DNA from: Bacilli bacterium
GTDB lineage: Bacteria > Bacillota_I > Bacilli_A > RFN20 > CAG-449
Direction of reading: 5' to 3'
DNA: 64,000 bases
NCBI GenBank assembly: GCA_900755065.1
Contig: CAAEFC010000006.1
Location: forward strand, 1 to 64,000
Shown one piece after another: positions 8,484 through 16,577 of this stretch. Both the position numbers and the translations under genes were made by a program. Position 1 is the stretch's first letter; every line of letters begins with the position of its first letter. The notes under the pieces were generated by a model, which worked only from the letters and a program-made list of their open reading frames with translations, did not search any database and had not been told where the DNA came from.

Positions 8484-9353
8484 ATGCTGTTTTTAGAAGA
8501 AGTCGCGGGCGAAACGACGCAAACTGCTTCGACGATCGATTGGAACGCCATCTGGAACACGCTGGTGCATTGGTGCATGACGACGGGAGTCAAATTCATC
8601 GTCGGGCTGATCGTCCTGTTCATCGTATTCAAACTCGACAATATGCTGACGAAAAAACTCTATCGTCGTTTACAAAAGAAAAAGGCCGACGAGACACTGT
8701 CGCGCGTGGGAACCCAGATTCTCCGCATCGCGGTCAAAGTCTTCGCCGTGATCTGTTTCATCGGCGTCATCGGCATCGAAACCGCGTCGATTTCGGCGAT
8801 GATCGCTTCTCTCGGCGTCGGTCTGGGTCTGGCCTTGCAGGGATCGCTGTCGAATCTGGCCGGAGGAATCATTCTGATCATTATGCGGCCGTTCCGCATC
8901 GGCGACTACATCACGACCAACGGAGAGGGAGGAACCGTCGAGGACATTCACATGTTCTACACCGTTCTGGTTACGCCGGACAATAAGGTGATTCACGTCC
9001 CTAACGGCTCATTGGCCAACAACGTCATCGTCAACAATTCGATCAAGGATACCCGGCGCGTCGACGTCGTGATGTCGATCGCCTACGGCGCGGACTACGA
9101 CAAGGCGGCGGAACTCATCGCCGAGGTCTGCGCGAAGAGCGATCTGATTTTCAAGACGCCGGAGCCGTTCGTCGGCGTCAAGGAATATGCTTCGTCGAGC
9201 GTCGATCTCAATATCCGGGTCTGGTGCAAAAACGCCGATTACTGGACGGTGAACAAATACCTGATGCTGGAAGTCCGGAAAGCCTTCGACGAAAACGGGG
9301 TCGAAATTCCGTTCAACCAACTGGAAGTTTCCGTCAAAAAAGACGAACGATAA
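8484..9353 (+). CDS. Small-conductance mechanosensitive channel (MscS family)
   Basis: 289 residues, close to E. coli MscS. Three N-terminal membrane helices lead to the pore-lining TM3 (GVGLGLALQGSLSNLAGGI), with the Gly/Ala-rich pattern typical of the family, then the beta domain (PFRIGDYI, VHVPNGSLANNVIVN) and the alpha/beta cytoplasmic vestibule. It opens under membrane tension and releases solutes during hypo-osmotic shock. The start ATG follows GAAAGGAAAAG. It is monocistronic, with a promoter-operator upstream and a strong terminator downstream. Confidence 0.93.
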   Translation: MLFLEEVAGETTQTASTIDWNAIWNTLVHWCMTTGVKFIVGLIVLFIVFKLDNMLTKKLYRRLQKKKADETLSRVGTQILRIAVKVFAVICFIGVIGIETASISAMIASLGVGLGLALQGSLSNLAGGIILIIMRPFRIGDYITTNGEGGTVEDIHMFYTVLVTPDNKVIHVPNGSLANNVIVNNSIKDTRRVDVVMSIAYGADYDKAAELIAEVCAKSDLIFKTPEPFVGVKEYASSSVDLNIRVWCKNADYWTVNKYLMLEVRKAFDENGVEIPFNQLEVSVKKDER

Positions 9354-9360
9354 CGCGGAA

Positions 9361-9384
9361 AATGCCGGAGATCCGGCATTTTTT
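9361..9384 (+). terminator. Terminator of mscS
   Basis: AATGCCGG-AGAT-CCGGCATT followed by a T run; a perfect hairpin just after the mscS stop. Confidence 0.88.
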
Positions 9385-9396
9385 CTTGCTCCGATT

Positions 9397-9426
9397 TTGT
9401 CAAATTCCGCGCCTTGGAGACATACT
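9397..9426 (+). promoter_or_regulatory. Probable asd promoter
   Basis: TTGTCA (9397-9402), 18-base spacer, CATACT (9421-9426). This places the transcript start near 9433, downstream of the first in-frame ATG at 9414, and so supports translation from 9447. Confidence 0.5.
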
Positions 9427-9446
9427 TTATCATGAAGGGCAAAAAG

Positions 9447-10445
9447 ATGAAGAAGAACAGGGTTCGTTTGGGGATTGTCGGTGCGACCGGACTGGTCGGA
9501 AGAACGTTTTTGGAAGTCATCGAAGAGAAAAAACTGGATTTTTCGGAAATCCGCCTTTTCGCTTCGGAAAAAAGCGTCGGAAAGGCATTGAAATGCGGGG
9601 AGCAAATGTGGAAAGTGCAGGCGTTGTCCGAGGAAGGTTTCCAGGATCTGGACTACGTTCTTTTTTCCGCCGGCGCGGCCGTTTCGGGAAAATGGGCGCC
9701 TCTGGCGGTTCGTTCGGGTGCCTACGTCATCGACAATTCTTCCCGCTGGCGGACCGATCCCGAATGCGCGCTGATCGTCCCGGAGATCAATCCCGACGAT
9801 TACGCGGGAAAATCGAAGATCATTTCCAATCCGAACTGTTCGACGATTCAGTCGGTCATGGCGTTAAAACCGTTGGACGACGCCTATCGCCTGAAAAGCG
9901 TCTCCTATACGACCTATCAGTCCGTTTCCGGCGCGGGGCAAAAAGGAATCGACGACTTCCTTCGGGGAAAAGAAAACCGGAAAATGGCGTTTTTTCCGCA
10001 CGACATTTCGCGGAATCTGATCCCGGAAATCGACGCGCCCGCGAAAGAGGGCTATACCAAAGAGGAGATCAAAATGGTCGAGGAAACGCGGAAAATTCTT
10101 CATCGTCCCGATCTGAACGTCTCGGCGACCTGCGTGCGCGTCCCTCTGGAAAGAACGCACGGCGTCGTCGTTCAGTGCGTTTTTCGCGATGTTCCCGACG
10201 TGGACGAGGCGAGAAAACGACTTCGCGCTTTCCCCGGAATCGTTGTCGTTGACGATCTGAGCCGACATGTTTATCCTCTCGCGGAAAGGGCAAAGGGGAA
10301 CGATCTCGTTTACGTCGGAAGAATCCGGAAAGACCTCGCCTGCGCCAACGGCCTTCTTCTTTTCGTCGTCAGCGACAATATCCGGAAAGGCGCGGCGAGC
10401 AACGCCGTTCAGATTCTCGAATATCTGATGAAGAAAAACCGATAA
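9447..10445 (+). CDS. asd: Aspartate-semialdehyde dehydrogenase
   Basis: About 332 residues from ATG 9447 (KKNRVRLGIVGATGLVG). NADPH-dependent reduction of aspartyl phosphate to aspartate semialdehyde, the branch point to lysine, diaminopimelate, methionine and threonine. Visible: the Rossmann motif GATGLVGR, the catalytic cysteine in SNPNCSTIQ, and substrate-binding segments GAGQKGIDD and RVPLERTHG. The start was chosen over in-frame ATGs at 9414 and 9432 because the predicted promoter leaves no room for them and family members begin at this point. It stands alone between the mscS terminator and the antiporter promoter. Confidence 0.93.
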   Translation: MKKNRVRLGIVGATGLVGRTFLEVIEEKKLDFSEIRLFASEKSVGKALKCGEQMWKVQALSEEGFQDLDYVLFSAGAAVSGKWAPLAVRSGAYVIDNSSRWRTDPECALIVPEINPDDYAGKSKIISNPNCSTIQSVMALKPLDDAYRLKSVSYTTYQSVSGAGQKGIDDFLRGKENRKMAFFPHDISRNLIPEIDAPAKEGYTKEEIKMVEETRKILHRPDLNVSATCVRVPLERTHGVVVQCVFRDVPDVDEARKRLRAFPGIVVVDDLSRHVYPLAERAKGNDLVYVGRIRKDLACANGLLLFVVSDNIRKGAASNAVQILEYLMKKNR

Positions 10446-10459
10446 CGTCGTTTTTTGAT

Positions 10460-10488
10460 TTGAATATCGGCGAAGACGGTGCTATATT
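10460..10488 (+). promoter_or_regulatory. Promoter of the antiporter gene
   Basis: TTGAAT (10460-10465), 17-base spacer, TATATT (10483-10488), beginning 15 bases after the asd stop. It supports translation from the ATG at 10517 rather than from an upstream in-frame start. Confidence 0.6.
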
Positions 10489-10516
10489 TAATAGATGTTT
10501 GAAAGAAGGCGTTACG

Positions 10517-11758
10517 ATGCTTGCAATGAATTTTTTAACGGAAGAATTTTCCTCTTTTTACGAAATCCTCTTACCGATCGGATTGATCTTACTGGTCAGC
10601 AAACTGCTTCAACTGCTCTGCAAAAAGATCGCTTTTCCCGCTGTGGTGGGAATGCTTCTGGCCGGCGTTCTCCTCGCGTTTCTCAAACTGATTCCGAATC
10701 AGAGCGTCTTTACCGACGACATTCTGGAAGGGCTTGAATTTCTCAGCAAAATCGGCGTGGTTCTGATCATGTTCGAGGCCGGGATCGAAACGGATACCGC
10801 GCAGATCAAAGCCTGCGGGATTCCTGCGTTAGTCATCACGCTTCTGGGCGTGCTGGTGCCGATGGGGTTAGGCTTCGCGGTCAGTTTTCTCTTATTGGAC
10901 GGCGACGTCTGGTCACATCTTTTCTACGGAACGATTCTGACGGCGACGTCGGTTTCGGTTACCGTCGCGGCGTTGAAGGAACTCGGCAAACTGAATTCCA
11001 GAGTGGGAACTTCGATCGTCTCGGCGGCGATCATCGACGACATTCTGGGCGTCATCATCCTTTCCCTCGTCGTCAGCCTCTCGGGAAACACCGGCGGAAC
11101 GGACGTCCTCTTCGTCATTCTGAAAATGCTGGGCTTTTTCGCATTCAGCCTGATCGTCGGCTTTCTGCTCAGACTGGTTTTCAAGTGGCTGGAAAAGAAA
11201 CACGCGCACACGCAACGGATTCCGATTTTTTCGCTGGCGATCTGCTTCCTGTTCGCTTATCTGGCCGAAAAAGTGTTTATGATCGCCGATATCACCGGAG
11301 CGTTCGTCGCCGGACTGATTCTGTCGAAGATCAAGGATCGAGATTACATCGACAAACGGGCCGAGCAGGCTTCCTACATTCTGTTTTCGCCGATCTTCTT
11401 CGCGATGATTCCGATCAAGAATCTGTTTAACGCGTCGTCCTCCTCTTTAAGCGGCAATTTCGTCCTGTTCGGCATTCTTTTCATCGTCGCCGGAATGGCA
11501 GGCAAATTGCTCGGTTGCGGCATCGGCGCGAAACTGTCCGGATTCAACCTGAAAGATTCCTTCCGCGTCGGCTTGGGAATGATGGTCCGCGCGGAGGTCT
11601 GTCTCGTCTGCGCGAACAAGGGCATCGACGCCGGACTAGTCGATCCGAACATCATGTTTTTCATCATCGTGCTGATTCTGATCACGTCGTTCCTGACGCC
11701 TTTGCTGTTGAAGTTTTCCTATAAAAACGAGGCGTCTTCGCCTTCGCCGGCCGAATGA
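10517..11758 (+). CDS. Monovalent cation/proton antiporter, CPA2 (NapA/KefB-like)
   Basis: About 413 residues with roughly twelve hydrophobic segments and no C-terminal RCK/TrkA-N domain, so closer to NapA/GerN than to full KefB. CPA2 features are seen: GVVLIMFEAGIETD (about 75-90), TSVSVTVAALKELGKL, and the acidic pair SAAIIDDILGVIIL, which in this family carries the ion- and proton-binding aspartates. The start is the ATG at 10517, preceded by AAGAAGG and downstream of a clean promoter. Probable role: Na+ or K+ efflux and pH homeostasis at the membrane. The GerN-type germination role known in Bacillus is possible but unsupported here. Confidence 0.88.
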   Translation: MLAMNFLTEEFSSFYEILLPIGLILLVSKLLQLLCKKIAFPAVVGMLLAGVLLAFLKLIPNQSVFTDDILEGLEFLSKIGVVLIMFEAGIETDTAQIKACGIPALVITLLGVLVPMGLGFAVSFLLLDGDVWSHLFYGTILTATSVSVTVAALKELGKLNSRVGTSIVSAAIIDDILGVIILSLVVSLSGNTGGTDVLFVILKMLGFFAFSLIVGFLLRLVFKWLEKKHAHTQRIPIFSLAICFLFAYLAEKVFMIADITGAFVAGLILSKIKDRDYIDKRAEQASYILFSPIFFAMIPIKNLFNASSSSLSGNFVLFGILFIVAGMAGKLLGCGIGAKLSGFNLKDSFRVGLGMMVRAEVCLVCANKGIDAGLVDPNIMFFIIVLILITSFLTPLLLKFSYKNEASSPSPAE

Positions 11759-11827
11759 AAAAAGACTATTCCCATCGATCGGGAAACTTGGTAAAATGGT
11801 AGTAAGGAAAGACACGGAGGTAATGCT

Positions 11828-13129
11828 ATGCGAATGGTCGATATCATCATCAAGAAAAGAAACGGGGAAAAACTGACGAAGAAAGAAATCGAATTCTTCG
11901 TTCACGGTTTCACCGACGGACAGATTCCCGACTATCAGGCGTCGAGTCTCTTCATGGCCGTGCTGTTTCAGGGCATGGACAAAGAAGAGATTTCATGGCT
12001 GACGGACGCGATGCTTCATTCCGGCGATACGATCGACTTGTCGATGATCGAAGGGATCAAGGTCGACAAGCACTCGACGGGGGGCGTCGGCGACAAGACG
12101 TCGCTGGTGCTTGGACCTCTGGTGGCTTCCTGCGGCGTCAAACTGGCGAAAATGTCCGGGCGCGGACTGGGGCATACCGGCGGTACGCTCGATAAACTGG
12201 AATCGATCCCCGGTCTTTCGATCGCCGTCGAAAAAGACCGTTTCGTCGATCAGGTCAATAAGATCGGGATCGCGATCGTCGGTCAGACGGGGAGTTTGGT
12301 TCCTGCGGACAAGAAGATGTACGCCTTGCGCGATGTAACCGGAACGGTGGAGTCGATTCCGTTGATCGCTTCGTCGATCATGTCGAAGAAACTGGCTTCC
12401 GGTTCCGATGCGATTCTTCTCGACGTCAAATTCGGCTCGGGCGCTTTCATGAAGACGCTGGATCAGGCCAGGGAACTCGCGCATACGATGGTCGATATCG
12501 GCGATCATCTCCGCCGCGACACCCGCGCGATCATCACCGACATGAACGAACCGTTAGGCATGGCGATCGGTAACAGCCTCGAAGTCATCGAGGCCATTGA
12601 GACGCTGAAAGGCGAAGGACCGGCCGATCTGGTCGAACTCTGCACGAAAGCCGGAGCGATGATGCTGATGCAGGCGAAGAAAGTCGCGAGCATCGAAGAA
12701 GGAACGGCGATGATCGAAGAGAAAATCGCTTCCGGCGCCGGTTTAGACAAACTGGCGCAGTTGGTTAAAGCGCAAGGCGGAGACGAAAGTTACGTCTATC
12801 ACCCGGAAAAATTCCCAAAGGCCGCGCACGAAATCGAGGTCCGCGCCGATCAGGACGGTTACGTTCAGGAAATCAACGCGCTGGAAATCGGCGAAGCGGC
12901 GATGAAACTCGGCGCGGGAAGAGCGACGAAAGAAGACGCGATCGACCCTGCCGCCGGAATTCTCCTTTCTAAAAAAGTCGGCGACAAAGTCGCCCGGGGC
13001 GAACTGCTCTGCCGCGCGTACACCGACAAAGCGAACGCGGAAGAAGTTCTCGACGAAATCCGGAAATCGTTCCGTCTCAGCGACGCGCCGGTGAAGGGTT
13101 CTCCGATCATCTACGAAATCGTTCAATGA
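11828..13129 (+). CDS. pdp: Pyrimidine-nucleoside / thymidine phosphorylase
   Basis: 433 residues, the usual length. It cleaves uridine, thymidine or deoxyuridine with phosphate to free base plus (deoxy)ribose-1-phosphate in pyrimidine salvage. Signature motifs: HSTGGVGDKTS (phosphate binding, about residue 80), SGRGLGHTGGTLDKLESIPG, and DVKFGSGAFMKT. The C-terminal alpha/beta domain ends normally. The ATG follows CACGGAGGTAATGCT. No other deo genes are adjacent. The 70-base gap from the antiporter gene shows no strong terminator, and a hairpin terminator follows. pdp versus deoA (uridine-accepting versus thymidine-only) cannot be separated with certainty. Confidence 0.93.
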   Translation: MRMVDIIIKKRNGEKLTKKEIEFFVHGFTDGQIPDYQASSLFMAVLFQGMDKEEISWLTDAMLHSGDTIDLSMIEGIKVDKHSTGGVGDKTSLVLGPLVASCGVKLAKMSGRGLGHTGGTLDKLESIPGLSIAVEKDRFVDQVNKIGIAIVGQTGSLVPADKKMYALRDVTGTVESIPLIASSIMSKKLASGSDAILLDVKFGSGAFMKTLDQARELAHTMVDIGDHLRRDTRAIITDMNEPLGMAIGNSLEVIEAIETLKGEGPADLVELCTKAGAMMLMQAKKVASIEEGTAMIEEKIASGAGLDKLAQLVKAQGGDESYVYHPEKFPKAAHEIEVRADQDGYVQEINALEIGEAAMKLGAGRATKEDAIDPAAGILLSKKVGDKVARGELLCRAYTDKANAEEVLDEIRKSFRLSDAPVKGSPIIYEIVQ

Positions 13130-13132
13130 AAC

Positions 13133-13158
13133 CAAAGCGGACAACCTCCGCTTTTTTT
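13133..13158 (+). terminator. Terminator of pdp
   Basis: AAAGCGGA-CAACC-TCCGCTTT followed by more T; an eight-pair stem immediately after the stop codon. Confidence 0.85.
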
Positions 13159-13247
13159 ATTGGAGAAAATCGCGCGTCCGACTCCTTTTCGCGCGGACGG
13201 TTCTAAATTTTATCGGAAAGAAATATCCATGTAGTGAGGTGATTTTT

Positions 13248-14405
13248 TTGAAAAATTTTTTTCTGATCAGTTTGATTCTGACCTTGCTTTGCCTGATTTC
13301 CGCGCCGAAAGAGAGGGAAGTCCGCGCCGAAGAACCGTTGGAATTAAATACCTCTTATTGCGTGCTGATCGAACCGGTGTCCCGCCAGATTCTCTATTCG
13401 GAAAACGCGGAAGAAAAACTGTATCCGGCGTCGATGACGAAAATGATGGGCATGCTTCTGATTCTCGAAGGCGTGGAAAGCGGAAAGATCGCTTTCGACG
13501 ACGAAGTAACCTGTTCCGAATACGCCGCCTCGATGGGCGGAACGCAGATCTTTCTCGAACAGGGAGAGACGATGAAACTCGAAGATCTGTTCAAATCCGT
13601 CGCGATCAACTCCGCGAACGACGCGATCGTCTGTCTGGGCGAATATCTTGAAGGTTCCAACTCCGCGTTCGTCAAGAAGATGAACGAGAAAGCCAGAAGC
13701 CTGAATATGAACAACACTTCGTTCGTCAATGCGACCGGATTCGACGATCCGAATCACTACACCTGCCCGAAAGACATGGCGGTTCTGGCTTGCGAACTGT
13801 TGAAATACGAAGAAACCGTTCTGAAATACTCTTCGCTGAAAGAAGCCTATATCCGCGAAGATTCCTCCTCGCCTTTCTGGCTCGTCAACACCAATAAAAT
13901 GCTCGGCGCCTATGAAGGAATGGACGGCCTGAAAACCGGATTCACCTCCGACGCGGGCTACAATCTGACGGCGACGGCGAAGCGGAACGGCGTTCGTCTG
14001 GTTTCGGTGGTGATGAAAGAGGAGACCATTCAGAAGCGATCGCAGGATACGTCCCAGCTTCTGGATTACGGTTTTTCCCTTCTGAAATGCGAATCGGTGT
14101 TTTCCGCCGGAGACATCATCTCCGCCTGCACGTTCCAAAATACGTTAGAAAAAGAAATCGGCGTGAAAGTCAACGACGAAATCAAAGCGATCCTGAACAA
14201 GACCGAAAAGATCGAGGACCTGCTCGTCGAAGTGACGATTCACAAAACCGAAGCGCCTGTCGCGGAAAACGAAAAGATCGGAACGTTGAAAATCACCACG
14301 CCGTCGGGAAGAGAATACGTCTACGATGTTTTCGCTTCGGAAGAGGTCAGCAAAATCTCCTACGGACAGGTTTTCATCAACAATCTGAAAATTCTGTTTT
14401 CCTGA
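13248..14405 (+). CDS. D-alanyl-D-alanine carboxypeptidase, DacF/PBP5 family
   Basis: About 385 residues. The start is taken as TTG at 13248 because GAGGTGA lies five bases before it; GTG at 13239 is in frame but overlaps that site. A signal peptide (FFLISLILTLLCLISA) is followed by the serine peptidase S11 domain: SxxK as SMTK (about residue 60), SxN as SAN in INSANDAIV, and KTG in LKTGFTSDAGY. A C-terminal beta domain (about 265-385) precedes the end, but no clear amphipathic anchor is seen. It trims the terminal D-Ala from peptidoglycan; DacF is the sporulation-associated member in Bacillus, yet vegetative paralogues look alike. Confidence 0.88.
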   Translation: MKNFFLISLILTLLCLISAPKEREVRAEEPLELNTSYCVLIEPVSRQILYSENAEEKLYPASMTKMMGMLLILEGVESGKIAFDDEVTCSEYAASMGGTQIFLEQGETMKLEDLFKSVAINSANDAIVCLGEYLEGSNSAFVKKMNEKARSLNMNNTSFVNATGFDDPNHYTCPKDMAVLACELLKYEETVLKYSSLKEAYIREDSSSPFWLVNTNKMLGAYEGMDGLKTGFTSDAGYNLTATAKRNGVRLVSVVMKEETIQKRSQDTSQLLDYGFSLLKCESVFSAGDIISACTFQNTLEKEIGVKVNDEIKAILNKTEKIEDLLVEVTIHKTEAPVAENEKIGTLKITTPSGREYVYDVFASEEVSKISYGQVFINNLKILFS

Positions 14406-14407
14406 TA

Positions 14408-14436
14408 TTGCCAAAAAACGGAAAGTGGACTATACT
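14408..14436 (+). promoter_or_regulatory. Sigma-A promoter of the small membrane-protein gene
   Basis: TTGCCA (14408-14413), exactly 17 bases, TATACT (14431-14436). Confidence 0.65.
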
Positions 14437-14459
14437 GAAAGCGAAAGGAATTTTGAAAA

Positions 14460-14969
14460 ATGAATTTAAAAAAAGTGATTTACGGCGTCATTCTCGGTTT
14501 ATCCGTCTTTAATTTGGTGCGATATGTCCTCGTTTGCTTTTACAATATTTTCAATGTGCGCTCGTTCTCGAATTTGTGGGGGAATTATCCGATTTACGGA
14601 CTCGCCTGGGTCTACTATCTCCTGATGTTCTTCGCGATTTCGGCCTGCCTGATCTTCTTCGCTCTTCTCCTTTGCAGCGAAAAGTTCGCGAAAATGAAGC
14701 AGATCGTCAAGGCGGGAACGTACGGCGGACTCGGCGTCGTCGGATTCAGCCTGCTATTTTTCCTGATCGGCCTCGTCATGAACATGATCAAAACGTCTTC
14801 GGGAGGCAGTTTCATCTCCGATTCTATCCTGATCACGGTTGAACTGGCGGCGCTCGTATCCTACGATTTCGTCTATTTCCGAAAGGAGAAATCCGTTCCG
14901 ACCGGAACCGAAGAAGTGGTGAATACCGAAGAAACCGCGAAAGAAGAACCGGTCGAAGAACAGCAATAA
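14460..14969 (+). CDS. Four-helix membrane protein of unknown function
   Basis: 169 residues not recognised as a named family. Four hydrophobic stretches (about 5-30, 48-75, 85-110 and 118-138) fit an integral membrane protein, followed by a soluble, strongly acidic C-terminal tail rich in Glu (EEVVNTEETAKEEPVEEQQ). The start ATG follows GCGAAAGGAATTTTG. It has a clean promoter of its own and a strong terminator, so it is expressed as a single gene. No catalytic motif is visible. Confidence 0.75.
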   Translation: MNLKKVIYGVILGLSVFNLVRYVLVCFYNIFNVRSFSNLWGNYPIYGLAWVYYLLMFFAISACLIFFALLLCSEKFAKMKQIVKAGTYGGLGVVGFSLLFFLIGLVMNMIKTSSGGSFISDSILITVELAALVSYDFVYFRKEKSVPTGTEEVVNTEETAKEEPVEEQQ

Positions 14970-14983
14970 CCAACCATTTAGCG

Positions 14984-15014
14984 GGTTCGCGCGAACAGCG
15001 CGGACCTTTTTTTT
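14984..15014 (+). terminator. Terminator of the small membrane-protein gene
   Basis: GGTTCGCGC-GAACA-GCGCGGACC, a nine-pair stem with one G-U pair, followed by about eight T. Confidence 0.85.
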
Positions 15015-15078
15015 GAAAAGAGCCGGAATAAACCATCGGTTTACGCTTCGATTCCGCGTTTTTTTCATTTTCTGAAAT

Positions 15079-15145
15079 AATACGGTTTTTTGCGAAAAAA
15101 TCGAATTTACCGTATTGACATTCAAAAACAGGGGGGGGGTATAAT
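15079..15145 (+). promoter_or_regulatory. Promoter with a nine-G spacer tract and an overlapping inverted repeat
   Basis: Perfect TTGACA (15115-15120) and perfect TATAAT (15140-15145) are separated by 19 bases, of which the last nine are G (15131-15139). Spacing is two bases over the optimum, and slippage of the G tract would change it. The inverted repeat AATACGGT (15079-15086) / ACCGTATT (15109-15116) overlaps the -35 box and may bind a repressor. Confidence 0.65.
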
Positions 15146-15188
15146 GGTCTTCGGAGGGAGAGATTCAGCCTTTTTATTTCAATCGTCA

Positions 15189-15202
15189 TGTAAGCGCTTA
15201 CC
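15189..15202 (+). promoter_or_regulatory. cre-like / LacI-family operator
   Basis: TGTAAGCGCTTACC contains a perfect 12-base palindrome (GTAAGCGCTTAC) and matches the catabolite-responsive element pattern at all but the last position. It lies about 45 bases downstream of the predicted transcription start and 50 bases before the ribosome site, where CcpA or another LacI-family protein would block elongation. Confidence 0.6.
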
Positions 15203-15265
15203 TGACGGCAAAAAAGAATTCGGATTTTCGCCTTTCAACCCATGATTTTATTAAGGGGAGGTACT

Positions 15266-16501
15266 ATGAAACTGAAAAAATCATTTTTGACGGCTGCGGC
15301 TTTGGTGATGAGCCTGTCGATGATGACCGGCTGCGGAGGAAGCAAGAAAAGCGACGTCCAGAAGATCATCGAAGACGCCGAGACGCTGACTTACGACGAA
15401 CTTGTCGCCAAGGCGAAAGAAGAGGTCGGGGACAATACGGTTCAGACTTACGGAAACTCTTCGCAGTTGGAAAAAGCGCTGACGGCGTTTACCGAAGCGA
15501 CCGGAATCAAGACGCAGAATACCAAGAAAGGCGACGCGGAGACCTATACCGAATTGGGCGAGGCGTTCAGCGCGAACCGCTATATCGCGGATATGGTCCT
15601 GCTTCAAGACGGCAACAAACTGCAAAACGAAATGCTCAACGCCGACTATCTGGATAACTATATTCCGAAAGATCAGAAAGACAAGATCGCCGAAGACGAT
15701 CTGAAACCGACCGCGGCCGTTTATCTGAACAAGGTCTTCATGTACAACAATACCAATTACGACGGCACCAACGCTGATACGGCGACCACCGGCGCTTTGA
15801 CCCATTACATGACCAACGTCTGGCAGTTGGCGGGAACTTCTGCGGACGAAAACCACATTTCCAACACGTCGTTCAAACCGGCTTCGACGGAAAACGTCAA
15901 CATGAACTTCCTGGTCATGCTGACTTCCGATCAGTGGGTGAACAAACTGACGGAAGCCTATAAGGACTATTACGGAACCGATTACGTCGCCGATTCCAAA
16001 TACAAGAACATCGGATACAAATGGATCGCCGAGTTCCTGACCAACGCGCAAACCCATTCATCCGACGGAACGGCTTGCAAGAACGTCGCCAAAGGAAACG
16101 GCGGATCGATGGCCTTAGTCAATCTGAACAAGAACAAAGACCTGTCTCAGGAAGGTGTCGGTACCGAAGACAAGGCGAACCTGACGTATGTGGCGATGGA
16201 AGAAGAGAATACTCTGAAAGGATTCGGCGGCTTCTGCTACAAGATGTACGCGTTAATCGCCGATAACGCCAAATATCCTTACGCCGCCTGCGCGATCGTC
16301 AATTATTTGCTTTCCGCCGAAGGCTTCGGCGCGGCATGGGGTGCCAAAGACGGCTATTATTCCGTCAACTCCGACGCCGGTATCGCGGAAACGGACAAAC
16401 CGCTTTCCTGGTGGAAAGAAAGACTCGTCATCGAGGATCCGGAATACGTTTCTCAGAACTATGCCGACGTGTTCCGCTTCGTCCAGCAATACGAGAGTTA
16501 A
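15266..16501 (+). CDS. ABC transporter substrate-binding lipoprotein, family 1 (AfuA/FbpA-like)
   Basis: About 411 residues from ATG 15266, preceded by AAGGGGAGG. Lipoprotein signal KLKKSFLTAAALVMSLSMMTGC with lipobox MTGC, then a long solute-binding domain of the extracellular family 1 type. It heads a three-gene importer with a fused double permease and an FbpC-like ATPase. The fused permease is typical of Fe3+ (Fbp/Afu) and thiamine (ThiP) systems, but the cre-like operator in the leader points to carbon control, so a sugar phosphate or similar organic ligand is as likely as iron. No tyrosine ligand cluster could be assigned with confidence. Confidence 0.82.
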   Translation: MKLKKSFLTAAALVMSLSMMTGCGGSKKSDVQKIIEDAETLTYDELVAKAKEEVGDNTVQTYGNSSQLEKALTAFTEATGIKTQNTKKGDAETYTELGEAFSANRYIADMVLLQDGNKLQNEMLNADYLDNYIPKDQKDKIAEDDLKPTAAVYLNKVFMYNNTNYDGTNADTATTGALTHYMTNVWQLAGTSADENHISNTSFKPASTENVNMNFLVMLTSDQWVNKLTEAYKDYYGTDYVADSKYKNIGYKWIAEFLTNAQTHSSDGTACKNVAKGNGGSMALVNLNKNKDLSQEGVGTEDKANLTYVAMEEENTLKGFGGFCYKMYALIADNAKYPYAACAIVNYLLSAEGFGAAWGAKDGYYSVNSDAGIAETDKPLSWWKERLVIEDPEYVSQNYADVFRFVQQYES

Positions 16502-16558
16502 GATCCGCTTCGGATCATACGGTGAAGTGGTGTGGTCACTTTGGCGACGGCACCACTT
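16502..16558 (+). other. Two hairpins between binding-protein and permease genes
   Basis: GATCCG-CTT-CGGATC (16502-16516) directly follows the stop, and AAGTGGTG (16525-16532) pairs with CACCACTT (16551-16558). Only a short T-rich stretch follows, so partial termination or 3' protection of the binding-protein mRNA is likely. This is the common way to make binding protein in excess over the membrane components. Confidence 0.5.
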
Positions 16559-16577
16559 TCTTTTAGGAGGTTAAAGA

